A DNA stretch of 64,000 nucleotides from Cryptosporangium aurantiacum. GTDB lineage: Bacteria; Actinomycetota; Actinomycetes; Mycobacteriales; Cryptosporangiaceae. A program made the translations under genes and the position numbers. The notes beneath the pieces are model-generated. The model was given only the letters and a program-made list of their open reading frames with translations, had not been told where the DNA came from and made no database searches. The stretch covers positions 37,329 to 101,328 of the forward strand of contig NZ_FRCS01000021.1 in assembly GCF_900143005.1 (NCBI RefSeq). Direction: 5' to 3'. Positions 1-7,842 of this stretch are shown piece by piece (the stretch's first letter is position 1; every line of letters starts with the position of its first letter).

Positions 1-2
1 AG

Positions 3-593
3 GTCACCGCCGGACAGATCGCGGCGGTGGCGGGCGTCGCGCGACCGCACCTCTACCGCCATTTCGACGACGCGGCCGATCTGCGTCGGGCGGTCATGAC
101 CAGGGCGCTGGCGCTGTACCAAGCCGGTCTCGCCCCGGTCTGGCATCCGGAGGGCACGCCGCGGGAGATGGTCCGCGCGGCGGTCGACGCTCATCTGGAG
201 TGGCTCTCCACCCGACCGAACCTGCATCGGTACGCGCTCCGGGCCGCCAGGGACGTGGCCGGGGAACGTCGCGGGGCTCACGTCGGCGTCGCCGACGTCA
301 CCGATCCGGTCGACGTCACGCGCAGCGGGATCGCCGCGCACGTCGGCGCGCTGATCCAGGACGTGCTCCGGGCGCAGTCGCTGGACGCCGCGATCGCCGA
401 GCCGCTCGCGTACGGGCTGGTGTCGATGGTGGACGCCGCGGCGACCCGGTGGATGGACAGTCCGGGCGGGCTGACCCGCGACGCGTTCGCGGGCCACCTG
501 ACCGACTGGGTCTGGAGCGTGTTCGAGACGGCGTTCCGCGCCGGCGGCGTGCGAATCGACCCCGATGCTCCGCTGACGATCGGTGGAAACTGA
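3..593 (+). CDS. TetR/AcrR family regulator, 5-prime end cut by window
   Basis: The frame is open from base 3, so the true start lies left of the window and 196 residues are visible. The first 25 or so visible residues form the second half of a TetR helix-turn-helix: a QIAAVAGVARPHLYRHF stretch, which is the usual recognition helix followed by the Y-R-H-F turn. The remaining residues are an alpha-helical ligand-binding domain that I cannot assign to a subfamily. The gene converges on the next one with only 8 bases between stops. The regulated target cannot be seen and may lie to the left. Confidence 0.85.
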   Translation, partial: VTAGQIAAVAGVARPHLYRHFDDAADLRRAVMTRALALYQAGLAPVWHPEGTPREMVRAAVDAHLEWLSTRPNLHRYALRAARDVAGERRGAHVGVADVTDPVDVTRSGIAAHVGALIQDVLRAQSLDAAIAEPLAYGLVSMVDAAATRWMDSPGGLTRDAFAGHLTDWVWSVFETAFRAGGVRIDPDAPLTIGGN

Positions 594-601
594 CGTCCGG
601 C

Positions 602-1567
602 TCAGCGTCGGTCGGGGCGGGGTGGCTCGAGCGTGTGTGCCAGACGGCTGACCGGGCCGACCTCGTTGACGTCCACGTGGCCGCGCAGCACCAGAGCACC
701 GTTGCCCCAGGTCAACACGTAGGTCATCCCGAACTGGAAGACGCCCTTGTCGCCGTGGTGCCAGGTGCGTCGGCAGCCTTCGGTGGCGCGGCGGGCGATC
801 TCGGCGGCCGCCGCCGGGTCGAACGCCTCGGTGACGTACAGCGCCGGTGGCCACGCGGTGCCGTTGACCACCTCCACGCCCGGCGGGACGTAGACGTAAC
901 CCCGGGTGTTCGGCGTATCGATCACGAGCGGGACGACCTCGACCGGCGATCCCAGCGCTCGGGCCGCGTGTGCGGGAGTGACCCACCGGTCGAGTGCGGG
1001 CGCTGCCGTGTTCACCGAGGACGGAAGCTCGAGGACGTCCAGCCGCTTCACCTGCCGCCCCCGCGTCGTCAGGTGCAGCCGTACCAGCGCGCCCGCGACC
1101 ACCCGCGCGTAGTCGTCGCGCTTGACCGGTGTGCCGGCGATCCGGGTCCGGCGGCCGTCGTCGACGGCGATCCAGTAGTTCTTGATGTCGTCGTTCTCGC
1201 CGCTGTAGAGGATCTTCCGCTCCAGCACGCGGCCCTCCACGACGGTGGTGAACGCGTAACCGAGCAGGAAGTACAGGGCCGCGACGACCGCGGCCGCGGT
1301 GGCAGCGGCCCCCCAGAGCGGTGGTAAGTCTGGGACGAACAGCATCGGCACTGCGACGCCGACGGCCATCCAGGTCAACAGCAATCCTGCCCACAGGCCC
1401 GCTCGAGGTCGGTAGCTGCCGCCACGGCCGTAGACGATCTCCTTGCCGGCCACTTGCGACCGACGCCGGGCGCGTGCCCGCCGTTCGTCCCGCACGGCGA
1501 ACACGGCCCCGACGCCGACCAGCGCGACGACGACCACCCACGCGCCGATCTCCGCCAGCCCGTCCAT
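602..1567 (-). CDS. Hypothetical membrane protein (321 aa)
   Basis: An unrecognised protein. The N-terminal third carries three hydrophobic segments: residues about 6-24, then a WAGLLLTWMAVGVAVPMLF segment, then an AAAVVAALYFLLGY segment. A basic stretch follows the first helix. The C-terminal two thirds are soluble, of mixed alpha/beta composition, with no motif I know. I chose the ATG at 1567 because the membrane segment follows directly and a GACAAT box lies 6 bases upstream, fitting a leaderless transcript; the frame stays open further upstream. Downstream it converges on the TetR gene at the window edge. The family and the function are unknown. Confidence 0.7.
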   Translation of the reverse strand: MDGLAEIGAWVVVVALVGVGAVFAVRDERRARARRRSQVAGKEIVYGRGGSYRPRAGLWAGLLLTWMAVGVAVPMLFVPDLPPLWGAAATAAAVVAALYFLLGYAFTTVVEGRVLERKILYSGENDDIKNYWIAVDDGRRTRIAGTPVKRDDYARVVAGALVRLHLTTRGRQVKRLDVLELPSSVNTAAPALDRWVTPAHAARALGSPVEVVPLVIDTPNTRGYVYVPPGVEVVNGTAWPPALYVTEAFDPAAAAEIARRATEGCRRTWHHGDKGVFQFGMTYVLTWGNGALVLRGHVDVNEVGPVSRLAHTLEPPRPDRR

Positions 1568-1598
1568 GACCGTATTGTCCGCCGCGGGAGCAACCGTT

Positions 1599-2018
1599 CT
1601 ACGCGAGAACCGCAGACTCCGCCACGGTGGACGGCCGATCGGCGGGCTCGGACGCACCGGCAACGCGCGGCCGGACCAGGTCGCGGGCCAACAGCAGCGG
1701 GACCCCGACGCAGAAGATCAACAGGAACACATGGTCGACCGGGAACCGGCCGTTGATGATGTGCGTGCACATCGACGTCGTGTAAACGCCGGCGGCCCAC
1801 CCGAACGAGAAGATCAGCGCCACCGGCGCCAGCCGTTGCGGCAGCAGGGCCGAGACGAGCAGCGTGGCGGACAGCACCAGGTCGGGGACGAGGAACGGGT
1901 TGTCGCTCCGGACCGCGTCGGTGACCAGGAAGTACACGGTCATGATCGTGACGATGACGAGCGCGACGGCGCGCGCGCCGAGGAGCAGGGGCGGGCGGCG
2001 AGAAGCAGCGGGGGACAC
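1599..2018 (-). CDS. Small polytopic membrane protein (139 aa)
   Basis: About four predicted membrane helices make up nearly the whole protein: AVALVIVTIMTVYFLV, DLVLSATLLVSALL, LAPVALIFSFGWAAGVY and HVFLLIFCVGVPLLLARDL. The C-terminus is a short hydrophilic tail. The start is taken as the GTG at 2018 because an AAGGAG ribosome-binding site sits 5 bases before it; an upstream ATG at 2033 would place that site inside the coding region. The gene is divergent from the histidine kinase at 2175 and precedes the membrane protein at 602-1567 on the same strand. I do not recognise the family. Its position next to a sensor kinase is only suggestive. Confidence 0.65.
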   Translation of the reverse strand: MSPAASRRPPLLLGARAVALVIVTIMTVYFLVTDAVRSDNPFLVPDLVLSATLLVSALLPQRLAPVALIFSFGWAAGVYTTSMCTHIINGRFPVDHVFLLIFCVGVPLLLARDLVRPRVAGASEPADRPSTVAESAVLA

Positions 2019-2174
2019 CGGGTCTCCTTCCAATCGGTTCAGGCGACTCCAGCGTGTCGCCCGGCGCGCCGGCGCAGAAGCGCACCAGTACCCGGTCCGG
2101 AGCGCGGATCCCGCACCGGAACGGTGCGGGTAGCCACACCGTCGCCGACCGTTTCGTCCGGCAGACTGGATCGC

Positions 2175-3746
2175 GTGTCAGTCACGTGGGAGACGCTCGT
2201 GGTCGGCACCAGCTTCGTGGCGGGCGGCGCCGTCTCGTGGTGGCTGCGGCCGCGCGTCCGGGTCGGCCCGTTGCTGGTGGCGGTCGGTGCGCTGTGGCTG
2301 GCCGCGAAGGTGCCGCCGGAGGACGCGTTACCGGCCGGGCTGGAGGCGGTGCGGGTCAGCGCCTGGGCCGCGGTGCTGGCACATCTCGTGGTCGCGTTCC
2401 CGACCGGCAGGCTGGTCACGCCGGCGCAGCGGCTCGTCGTCGGGCTGACGTACCTGAGCGTGGCCACGCTGGCCGGGCTCGAACTCGTCGGCCCACGCTC
2501 GGAGGGGTTAACTGCCGGGGCGACGATCGTCGTCGTGGACCTGTGCGGGGCCGCCATCCTCGCGCTGCGGCTCACCGCGTGGCGGCAGAGTCCGGCGACC
2601 CGCCGCAGGCACCTCACCCCGATGGTGGCGGTCGTCTCGGTGGCCGTCCTCGCGGTGATCGTGCTCAAGCCGGCTCGGATCGCGGGGTACGACGCGTCCG
2701 GACTGCTGACGCTGCTCCCGCTCGCGCTCGCCGCGGTGCCGCTGGGCTACCTGGGCAGCCTGCTCCGGCACCGGCTCGACCGGGGCCGGGTCGCCGACCT
2801 CGTCGTGAAGCTGCACGACACGCGCACGCCGACCAGCATCGAGGAGGCACTGCGGCGAGCGCTGCACGATCCGGAACTCCGGGTCGGCTACCGGATGGCC
2901 GGCACCGAGCGCTACGTCGACGTCGACGGCCGCGACCTGCCGATCTCCGACGACCCGGACCGGGTGACCACCCGGGTCGACCGCGGTCGGCACCCGCTCG
3001 CGATCCTCGTGCACGACCGTTCCCTGCTCGACGAGCCCGCGCTGATCCGCGCCGCTACCGCCGCCGTGGGGCTGGCGCTGGACAACGAGCGGCTGACGGC
3101 CGACCTGCGCGCCCGCGTGACGCAGATCGCCGAGGCGCGTGACGACGTCCTGTCGGCCGCCGAGGCCGAGCGCCGCCGGATCGAACGCGACCTGCACGAC
3201 GGGGTGCAGCAGCGTCTGCTGTCGGTTCTGATGACGCTCGGGCTGGCCGGATCGGTGCTGCGGCGCAGCCCGGAGCGGGTCGGCCCGCTGCTCGCCGAGG
3301 CCCGGTCCGGCACCCAGGCCGTTCTCGACGACCTGCGCGCTCTGGTGCAGGGCATCCACCCGCCGATGCTCACCGAGCGCGGCCTCGCCGCAGCGGTCAA
3401 AGAGCTGGTGGCGCTGTCGCCGACGCCGGTCGACGCGCGGATCGAGGTCCCGCCGGGTCCGCTGCCTGCCGAGGCCGAGTCGACCGCCTACTACGTCGTC
3501 GCCGAAGGACTCACGAACGTGGCCCGCCATGCCGAGGCGGACCAGGTGCACCTGGTCGTCGGTGTCGCGGAGGGTCGGCTGCGCGTGGAGATCAGCGACG
3601 ACGGCCGAGGCGGCGCCGACCCGTCCGCGGGCACCGGCCTCGATGGCCTGCGGTCGCGCGTCGAGCGTGGCGGCGGGACCGTGAGCATCGACAGCCCGCC
3701 GAACGCCGGTACCAGGCTCGTGGCGGTGCTGCCGTGCGCGTCGTGA
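2175..3746 (+). CDS. Membrane sensor histidine kinase, NarL/DesK-type (HisKA_3)
   Basis: A 523-residue sensor kinase. The first 200 residues hold about six hydrophobic helices, then a signalling linker, then the dimerisation/phosphoacceptor helix with the ERDLHDGVQQ box (His341), and a C-terminal ATPase domain with the N-box LTNVARHA and the glycine-rich motif DDGRGG. The signal is unknown; no periplasmic sensor domain is evident, so the stimulus is probably sensed in or at the membrane. The GTG at 2175 is preceded by CAGACT at 7 bases, compatible with leaderless initiation. Its last 13 bases overlap the response regulator, so the two proteins are almost certainly translationally coupled partners. 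Confidence 0.88.
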   Translation: MSVTWETLVVGTSFVAGGAVSWWLRPRVRVGPLLVAVGALWLAAKVPPEDALPAGLEAVRVSAWAAVLAHLVVAFPTGRLVTPAQRLVVGLTYLSVATLAGLELVGPRSEGLTAGATIVVVDLCGAAILALRLTAWRQSPATRRRHLTPMVAVVSVAVLAVIVLKPARIAGYDASGLLTLLPLALAAVPLGYLGSLLRHRLDRGRVADLVVKLHDTRTPTSIEEALRRALHDPELRVGYRMAGTERYVDVDGRDLPISDDPDRVTTRVDRGRHPLAILVHDRSLLDEPALIRAATAAVGLALDNERLTADLRARVTQIAEARDDVLSAAEAERRRIERDLHDGVQQRLLSVLMTLGLAGSVLRRSPERVGPLLAEARSGTQAVLDDLRALVQGIHPPMLTERGLAAAVKELVALSPTPVDARIEVPPGPLPAEAESTAYYVVAEGLTNVARHAEADQVHLVVGVAEGRLRVEISDDGRGGADPSAGTGLDGLRSRVERGGGTVSIDSPPNAGTRLVAVLPCAS

Positions 3747-4381
3747 TCGCCGAAGACAGCACGCTGCTGCGGGAGGGGCTGATCCGGCTACTCGCCGAGG
3801 CCGGTTTCGTCGTGGAGGCGGCCGTCGAAGATGCCACGGCGCTGCTCGCGGCGGTCGCCGGGCTTCGTCCGGAGGTGGCGATCGTCGATATCCGGCTGCC
3901 GCCCACCGGCACCGACGAAGGGCTGCACGCCGCCCGGCGGATCCGGAGGCAGTACCCGGCCGTCGGCGTGCTGGTCCTGTCCCAGCACGTCCGGCAGACC
4001 TACGCCGCCGAACTCCTCGCCGACGGTGCGACCGGCGTCGGCTACCTGCTGAAGGACCGGGTGTCGGACGTCGACGAGCTGGCCGAGGCGGTTCGGCAGG
4101 TCGGGCGCGGCGGATCGGCGTTCGACCCGGTCGTCATCGACCACCTCCTCGGCCGTCGGCAGGCCCGGGAGGCGCCGCTGAACAGCCTCACCGAACGGGA
4201 GCGGGCGGTGCTCGCGCTGATGGCCGAGGGGCGGACGAACCAGGCCATCGCGTCCCGGCTGAGCATCGCCGAACGCACGGTCGAGAAGCACTGCACGAAC
4301 ATCTTCACGAAGCTCGCGCTGCCCGGTCACCCGGGCGACCACCGCCGTGTCCTCGCGGTGCTCCACTACTTGAACAGCTGA
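3734..4381 (+). CDS. NarL/FixJ family response regulator
   Basis: A 215-residue regulator: receiver domain with acidic pocket E7/D8, phosphoacceptor Asp52 (VDIRLPP) and conserved Lys107 (GYLLKDRV), followed by a LuxR-type helix-turn-helix at about residues 150-195 (LTERERAVLALMAEG ... TVEKHCTNIF). It starts with GTG inside the last codons of the kinase, a 13-base overlap. It should be phosphorylated by that kinase and bind DNA as a dimer. The targets are not visible; the divergent membrane-protein genes at 1599-2018 are candidates only by proximity. A strong hairpin follows the stop. Confidence 0.92.
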   Translation: MRVVIAEDSTLLREGLIRLLAEAGFVVEAAVEDATALLAAVAGLRPEVAIVDIRLPPTGTDEGLHAARRIRRQYPAVGVLVLSQHVRQTYAAELLADGATGVGYLLKDRVSDVDELAEAVRQVGRGGSAFDPVVIDHLLGRRQAREAPLNSLTERERAVLALMAEGRTNQAIASRLSIAERTVEKHCTNIFTKLALPGHPGDHRRVLAVLHYLNS

Positions 4382-4387
4382 CGCGGC

Positions 4388-4417
4388 GGGCCGCCTCCCG
4401 ATGCCGGGAGACGGCCC
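4388..4417. terminator. Bidirectional intrinsic terminator
   Basis: A 12-bp stem (GGGCCGCCTCCC with its partner GGGAGACGGCCC, one mismatch) around a six-base loop lies between two convergent genes, the response regulator ending at 4381 and the secreted protein ending at 4427. There is no long T run on either side. This is common in high-GC actinomycetes. Confidence 0.7.
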
Positions 4418-4426
4418 GTTCCACGA

Positions 4427-5089
4427 TCAGACCGGGGGCGTGTCGGCCTCCGGGTAGTACGGCAGCGGGGCGTTCGCGACGAGCCCGTCGGCGGTCCAGG
4501 TGAACGTCCGGAGCCACGTGCCGCGCTGGTAGAGGAAGTGCCGGACGTCGATCGCGCCGAGCCGGCCGTCGATGAACGTCACCAGGTGCGTGGAGCTGGA
4601 CGACGCATCACCGGAGGTGATGAAGTCGCGCACCACCGGGCGGTAGGAACCCTTGGACGTGGTCGCCGAACCGCCCCACTTGAAGTAGTAAAGGTAGTGG
4701 AAGTTCGTCCCGATGTAGTTGTCGCTCCGCTGGCAGCTGAGCTTGACGATCGCTTCCGGCGCGTTTTCCTTCGTGACGCCGCCGAACTCCTCCAAGCGGA
4801 TCGAGTAGTTGAAGTTGCCCACGGTCGCTTCCCCGACCGCTGGGATGTCCGGATCGGGCGTGAAGTCGATCCGGCCGCCCGGGCACACGGTGCCGTCCTT
4901 CAGCACGGCTCCGGTCCACGGCAAGTCGATCACCGCGTCGGCCCAGCGGAACTTGTCCGGATAGCGGGTCAGGCTCAGCGACGGTGGCGGGTCGTCCTCG
5001 GCCGCTGCGGCCGGCGACGGCGCCAGGGCCGCCAGCGCACCGGCCAGGACGGCCAGCAGCGCGACCGCTCGGGAGCGCGTTCGTGTCAT
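4427..5089 (-). CDS. Secreted hypothetical protein (220 aa)
   Basis: A classical Sec signal peptide opens the protein: basic MTRTRSR, a hydrophobic ALLAVLAGALAALA core and an AAAA cleavage region near residue 30. The mature part is beta-rich, with many Tyr, Phe and Trp residues, and has two cysteines about 60 residues apart that could form a disulfide. No catalytic motif or known family is recognisable. The ATG at 5089 was preferred over one at 5149 because it starts the signal peptide at the expected place. The gene converges on the response regulator across the terminator. It was not recognised as any known enzyme, and the function is unknown. Confidence 0.7.
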   Translation of the reverse strand: MTRTRSRAVALLAVLAGALAALAPSPAAAAEDDPPPSLSLTRYPDKFRWADAVIDLPWTGAVLKDGTVCPGGRIDFTPDPDIPAVGEATVGNFNYSIRLEEFGGVTKENAPEAIVKLSCQRSDNYIGTNFHYLYYFKWGGSATTSKGSYRPVVRDFITSGDASSSSTHLVTFIDGRLGAIDVRHFLYQRGTWLRTFTWTADGLVANAPLPYYPEADTPPV

Positions 5090-5284
5090 CCGTTTACCCC
5101 GTTTCTCACCGGACTCTCCGGCAACCCGGTCGAGGATGTCGAGCGTCACAGCGCGTTCCCAGGCAACGTCGGTTAGACGACACTATGGACTGTCGTGTCC
5201 CGGTTGAGCGTGAGCGGTTGTCCGTTACCCCCGGACGTCGGGATTCCGGCCCACGCGGCACTCCGACCGCTTAACCTCCCGTGG

Positions 5285-5977
5285 GTGGACATCGGCATCA
5301 AGACGTTGCTGAACCGGGGCGTGCTGGCCGGTTGGCGGTGGCTCGACCGGATGGGCCGGATCACGCCGGGCACTCGAGCCGCAGCGGGGTTCGGCAGCTT
5401 CGGGGAGAGCTCCAGCATCGGCTTCCCGGCGGCCACTCTGATGAACCCGCGGTCGATTCACATCGGGTCGGGTGTCCTCGTCGGGCGTCAGGTGACGCTG
5501 TCGGTCGGCTACGGGGCGGACTACCCCGGGCTGCCCGAGCGCGGCCTGGTGATCGGTGACCGCTGCGTGATCGGTGACCGCTCCGGCCTGGTCGCGCACG
5601 AGCTGATCGAGCTGGGCGACGACGTGTGGTTCGGGCAGGACGTGTTCGTCTGCGACGCCAGCCACGGCTACCAGGACCCGGACATGCCGATCGGCGAACA
5701 GTTCGGCGGTCACCAGCCCGTGCGCATTGGGTCGGGCTCATGGGTGGGGCACGGCGCGATCATCCTGCCCGGGACAACGATCGGGCGGAACGCCGTGGTG
5801 GCGGCCGGTTCCGTGGTCCGCGGTGAGGTCGCCGACCACTGCGTCGTCGGTGGTGCCCCCGCGAAGCTGTTGCGCCGGCTCGAGCCCGGCGTCGGCTGGG
5901 TCGGTCGCCGCGGTGACGTGCGGCCGGTGCGGCGTGGGCATTTCGGCGACGACGAGAACGAGCCCGCGTCCGCCTGA
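5285..5977 (+). CDS. Left-handed beta-helix (hexapeptide repeat) O-acyltransferase
   Basis: Imperfect hexapeptide repeats of the [LIV]-G-x4 type run from about residue 55 to 195 (for example IHIGSGVLVG, LVIGDRCVIGDR, IELGDDVWFGQDV, VRIGSGSWVGHGAIILPG, TIGRNAVVAAGSVV). They predict a trimeric beta-helix transferase that uses acetyl- or acyl-CoA. The conserved DASHGY segment supplies the usual catalytic His, and VVGGAPAKLLRRL is the standard C-terminal signature of the maltose/galactoside acetyltransferase-like group. The acceptor is unknown; sugars of cell-surface polymers are typical. The GTG at 5285 is chosen because TAACCT lies 7 bases upstream; a GTG at 5195 in the same frame is possible. 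Confidence 0.82.
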   Translation: MDIGIKTLLNRGVLAGWRWLDRMGRITPGTRAAAGFGSFGESSSIGFPAATLMNPRSIHIGSGVLVGRQVTLSVGYGADYPGLPERGLVIGDRCVIGDRSGLVAHELIELGDDVWFGQDVFVCDASHGYQDPDMPIGEQFGGHQPVRIGSGSWVGHGAIILPGTTIGRNAVVAAGSVVRGEVADHCVVGGAPAKLLRRLEPGVGWVGRRGDVRPVRRGHFGDDENEPASA

Positions 5978-6316
5978 CTGCGAAAAGCCCATTCGGGCCT
6001 TGGTGCGCCGTCAGGGCGAATATCTCCGGAAGAATTTGAGCTTTCTTTGAGCTTCCGAGACGGATTTCAGAGAAACCGCATTTGATTGCGCACGTTATCT
6101 CTTCGTGATCTAGCGGATGATTGGTTTTCCGAAACATAACCGCTAGTGTCACTGCCACTGGTACCGGTAGCGAGAGTGCAGCACAGCCGCTCACAATGTT
6201 GCTGGACGGCCCCTTTGCGCGGGCGTCAGCAAGCACCAGGATCCGGATCGATTAGCGCGGCCGCCAGATCGGCAAATTCTTCTGCGTCAAAATATTCGGA
6301 AGAGAGGGGCGCGACA
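5978..6316. other. Gene-free region: AT-rich leader of the secreted-protein operon
   Basis: This 339-base stretch is visibly richer in A and T than its surroundings. It holds a small GCCC/GGGC hairpin just after the acyltransferase stop, and an imperfect stem of CTCCGGAAG (6024-6032) with CTTCCGAG (6052-6059). Within that stem the 9-mer TTTGAGCTT occurs twice, 11 bases apart (6035 and 6046). The promoter described separately follows. If that promoter is used, the transcript has a leader of roughly 160 bases before the GTG at 6317. Confidence 0.55.
6121..6149 (+). promoter_or_regulatory. Sigma70-like promoter of the small secreted protein pair
   Basis: TTGGTT at 6121-6126 and TAGTGT at 6144-6149 are separated by exactly 17 bases, which matches primary-sigma spacing. 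The boxes lie about 170 bases before the first coding region of the operon. Confidence 0.5.
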
Positions 6317-6733
6317 GTGGGGAAGAAAAGGTTACGGCTCGCACTGGCAGCGGTCGGTGCAGCAATTTTGGGTGCGGTCTTCACCGCTGCGCCGGCGTCT
6401 GCCGCCGACGCGGGCGCGGGTCAGCAGGACTACAACCCCGCAGGTTGCGACGCGTTGCTGTACGTGAGCGACACGACGTCGCCCGGAAGGGTGGAGGGCT
6501 TCGGCGGGTTCTCGTGTGCGCAGTCCAAGAAGATGATCGGGAACATGACCGTGACCCTCTACAAAGGCGGCACGAAGGTGTGCTCCAAGGGGGTCGCGTT
6601 CAACAAGGTCTCGACCTCTGAAACTGGATGTTCGGTTGCCGACCCCAGCGGAAATCAGAGCTGGAAATCGCACATCCGGATCGTCGATATCTACGGCCAG
6701 ATCTACTTCAGCACGGGGACGATCACGACATGA
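6317..6733 (+). CDS. Small secreted Cys-containing protein, paralogue A (138 aa)
   Basis: A Sec signal peptide (VGKKRLRLALAAVGAAILG, cleavage after PASA) is followed by a mature domain of about 105 residues with four cysteines (contexts GCDA, FSCA, KVCS, TGCS), probably two disulfides. The segment VSDTTSPGRVEGFGGFSC is repeated in altered form in the next gene, and both mature proteins end in similar STGTITT/TTGAIRT strands. An all-beta extracellular domain is likely. The GTG start at 6317 is preceded by a GAGAGGGG site. The stop overlaps the ATG of the next gene (ATGA), so the two are co-translated. I recognise no family; a role at the cell surface or in the medium is inferred only from the signal peptide. 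Confidence 0.8.
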   Translation: MGKKRLRLALAAVGAAILGAVFTAAPASAADAGAGQQDYNPAGCDALLYVSDTTSPGRVEGFGGFSCAQSKKMIGNMTVTLYKGGTKVCSKGVAFNKVSTSETGCSVADPSGNQSWKSHIRIVDIYGQIYFSTGTITT

Positions 6734-7137
6734 AGACTCTGTACGGGCTCATTGTTGCCCTCTCCACCGTGGTAGCACTGGTTTTGACGGGATCGGGAGC
6801 GAACGCTGCTTCGTCGAGCGTCGGCAAGAATAACTTTTACGGTACGTGCGACGCGCAGGCGCACGTGAGCGACGCTACGACGTCGGGAAAGGTCGAGGTC
6901 TTCGGCGGGTGGGGCTGCCAGGTGAACAAATACTTCACCGGCACGCTCGTCTGCGCGATCTGGGTCAACGGCTCGGAGAAGTTCCGTACGACGAAGGACA
7001 TCCTCCTGGCATCGTCGAGGGACTGCGCCGTCACGTACCCCGACTACAGCTCCTCTGATAGTTACGTGGGGAAGGTGATCATCAAGGGTCAGGGCGGCAC
7101 GAACTTCACGCTCACCACCGGAGCCATCCGGACCTGA
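6730..7137 (+). CDS. Small secreted Cys-containing protein, paralogue B (135 aa)
   Basis: It starts at the ATG inside the ATGA overlap with paralogue A. Signal peptide: MKTLYGLIVALSTVVALVLT with cleavage after GANA. The mature domain again has four cysteines in similar order (GTCDA, GWGCQ, LVCAI, RDCAV) and the shared VSDATTSGKVEVFGGWGC segment. It is therefore a diverged copy of its neighbour, not a repeat of recent origin. Coupled translation of two paralogues suggests that the products act together, for example as a heterodimer, or as two variants with different partners. No known toxin, inhibitor or adhesin family is recognised. Confidence 0.8.
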   Translation: MKTLYGLIVALSTVVALVLTGSGANAASSSVGKNNFYGTCDAQAHVSDATTSGKVEVFGGWGCQVNKYFTGTLVCAIWVNGSEKFRTTKDILLASSRDCAVTYPDYSSSDSYVGKVIIKGQGGTNFTLTTGAIRT

Positions 7138-7150
7138 CCGATAGACACCA

Positions 7151-7184
7151 AGAGGGGCGCATCGCGGTCGCGATGCGCCCCTCT
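7151..7184 (+). terminator. Strong intrinsic terminator after the secreted pair
   Basis: A perfect 16-bp inverted repeat, AGAGGGGCGCATCGCG and its complement, is separated by only two bases, so the real loop opens a few pairs. It lies 13 bases after the stop of paralogue B and cleanly ends the two-gene operon. Confidence 0.85.
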
Positions 7185-7256
7185 GGCGTTCCCTTGGCAC
7201 CACGATGAGCCAACCTGGCTCTGGCGGTGATGCCAAGTGTGTGCCACTATGGCGCC

Positions 7257-7775
7257 ATGGACTTGACGTCGTATGTGAACAACCTCGGACGCGAGTTCGC
7301 GACGCTTGCCGAGGCCGGCGGCGAGGAGACGCGTGCGCTGGTCGAGCGCCTGACCGGGCCGCTCGAGTCGGCGATCCGGATGACGCTGCTCGACGCGCTG
7401 TCGGCGGCCGCCGACGAGATCACCCAGGACCTCGCTCCCGGCTCGGTGGAACTGCGGCTGCGCGGCCGCGATCCGAGCTTCGTCGTGGCGTCGCCACCCG
7501 TGGTGTCGCTCGCACCCGCCGTCGAGGAACCCACGGCGCCGGCGGCCGATCTGCTGATCGCCGAGGACGGCCCCGCCGCCCGAATCAACGTGCGCCTGCC
7601 CGAACAGCTCAAGGCCGCGGTAGAGGAGGCCGCGGCGAAGGATGGGCGTTCGGTCAACGCCTGGCTGGTTCGAGCCGCCACCCTTGCCCTCCAGCGGTCC
7701 GACCGCGATTCGCGTCAGGAACAGCCCGTCAGCGGGAAGCGGACCCAGCAGAGCTTCACCGGTTGGGTGCGTTAG
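7257..7775 (+). CDS. Ribbon-helix-helix (HicB/Arc-like) DNA-binding protein (172 aa)
   Basis: The last third (about residues 105-145) is a ribbon-helix-helix: a beta strand ARINVRLPEQLKAAVEE followed by two helices with GRSVNAWLVRAATLAL, as in HicB-type antitoxins and Arc repressors. The first 60 residues are helical and acidic, probably for oligomerisation; a Pro/Ala linker joins the two. No HicA-like toxin gene is next to it, so a plain transcriptional regulator is more likely than half of a toxin-antitoxin pair. The ATG at 7257 lies 6 bases after a CACTAT box. It heads the export operon, 67 bases before the DUF4097 gene, and is a candidate autoregulator of it. Confidence 0.75.
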   Translation: MDLTSYVNNLGREFATLAEAGGEETRALVERLTGPLESAIRMTLLDALSAAADEITQDLAPGSVELRLRGRDPSFVVASPPVVSLAPAVEEPTAPAADLLIAEDGPAARINVRLPEQLKAAVEEAAAKDGRSVNAWLVRAATLALQRSDRDSRQEQPVSGKRTQQSFTGWVR

Positions 7776-7842
7776 CCCTCCCGGTTCAACCACGTCCCTG
7801 ACCTGCGGGGACGTCCCACCTACTCAGGTAACGGGGACACCC

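Noticed and set aside
7257..7775. Toxin-antitoxin system (HicB-like antitoxin)
   Set aside because: The ribbon-helix-helix domain is present, but no HicA-like or other toxin gene lies next to it; the neighbours are an exporter operon and a terminator.
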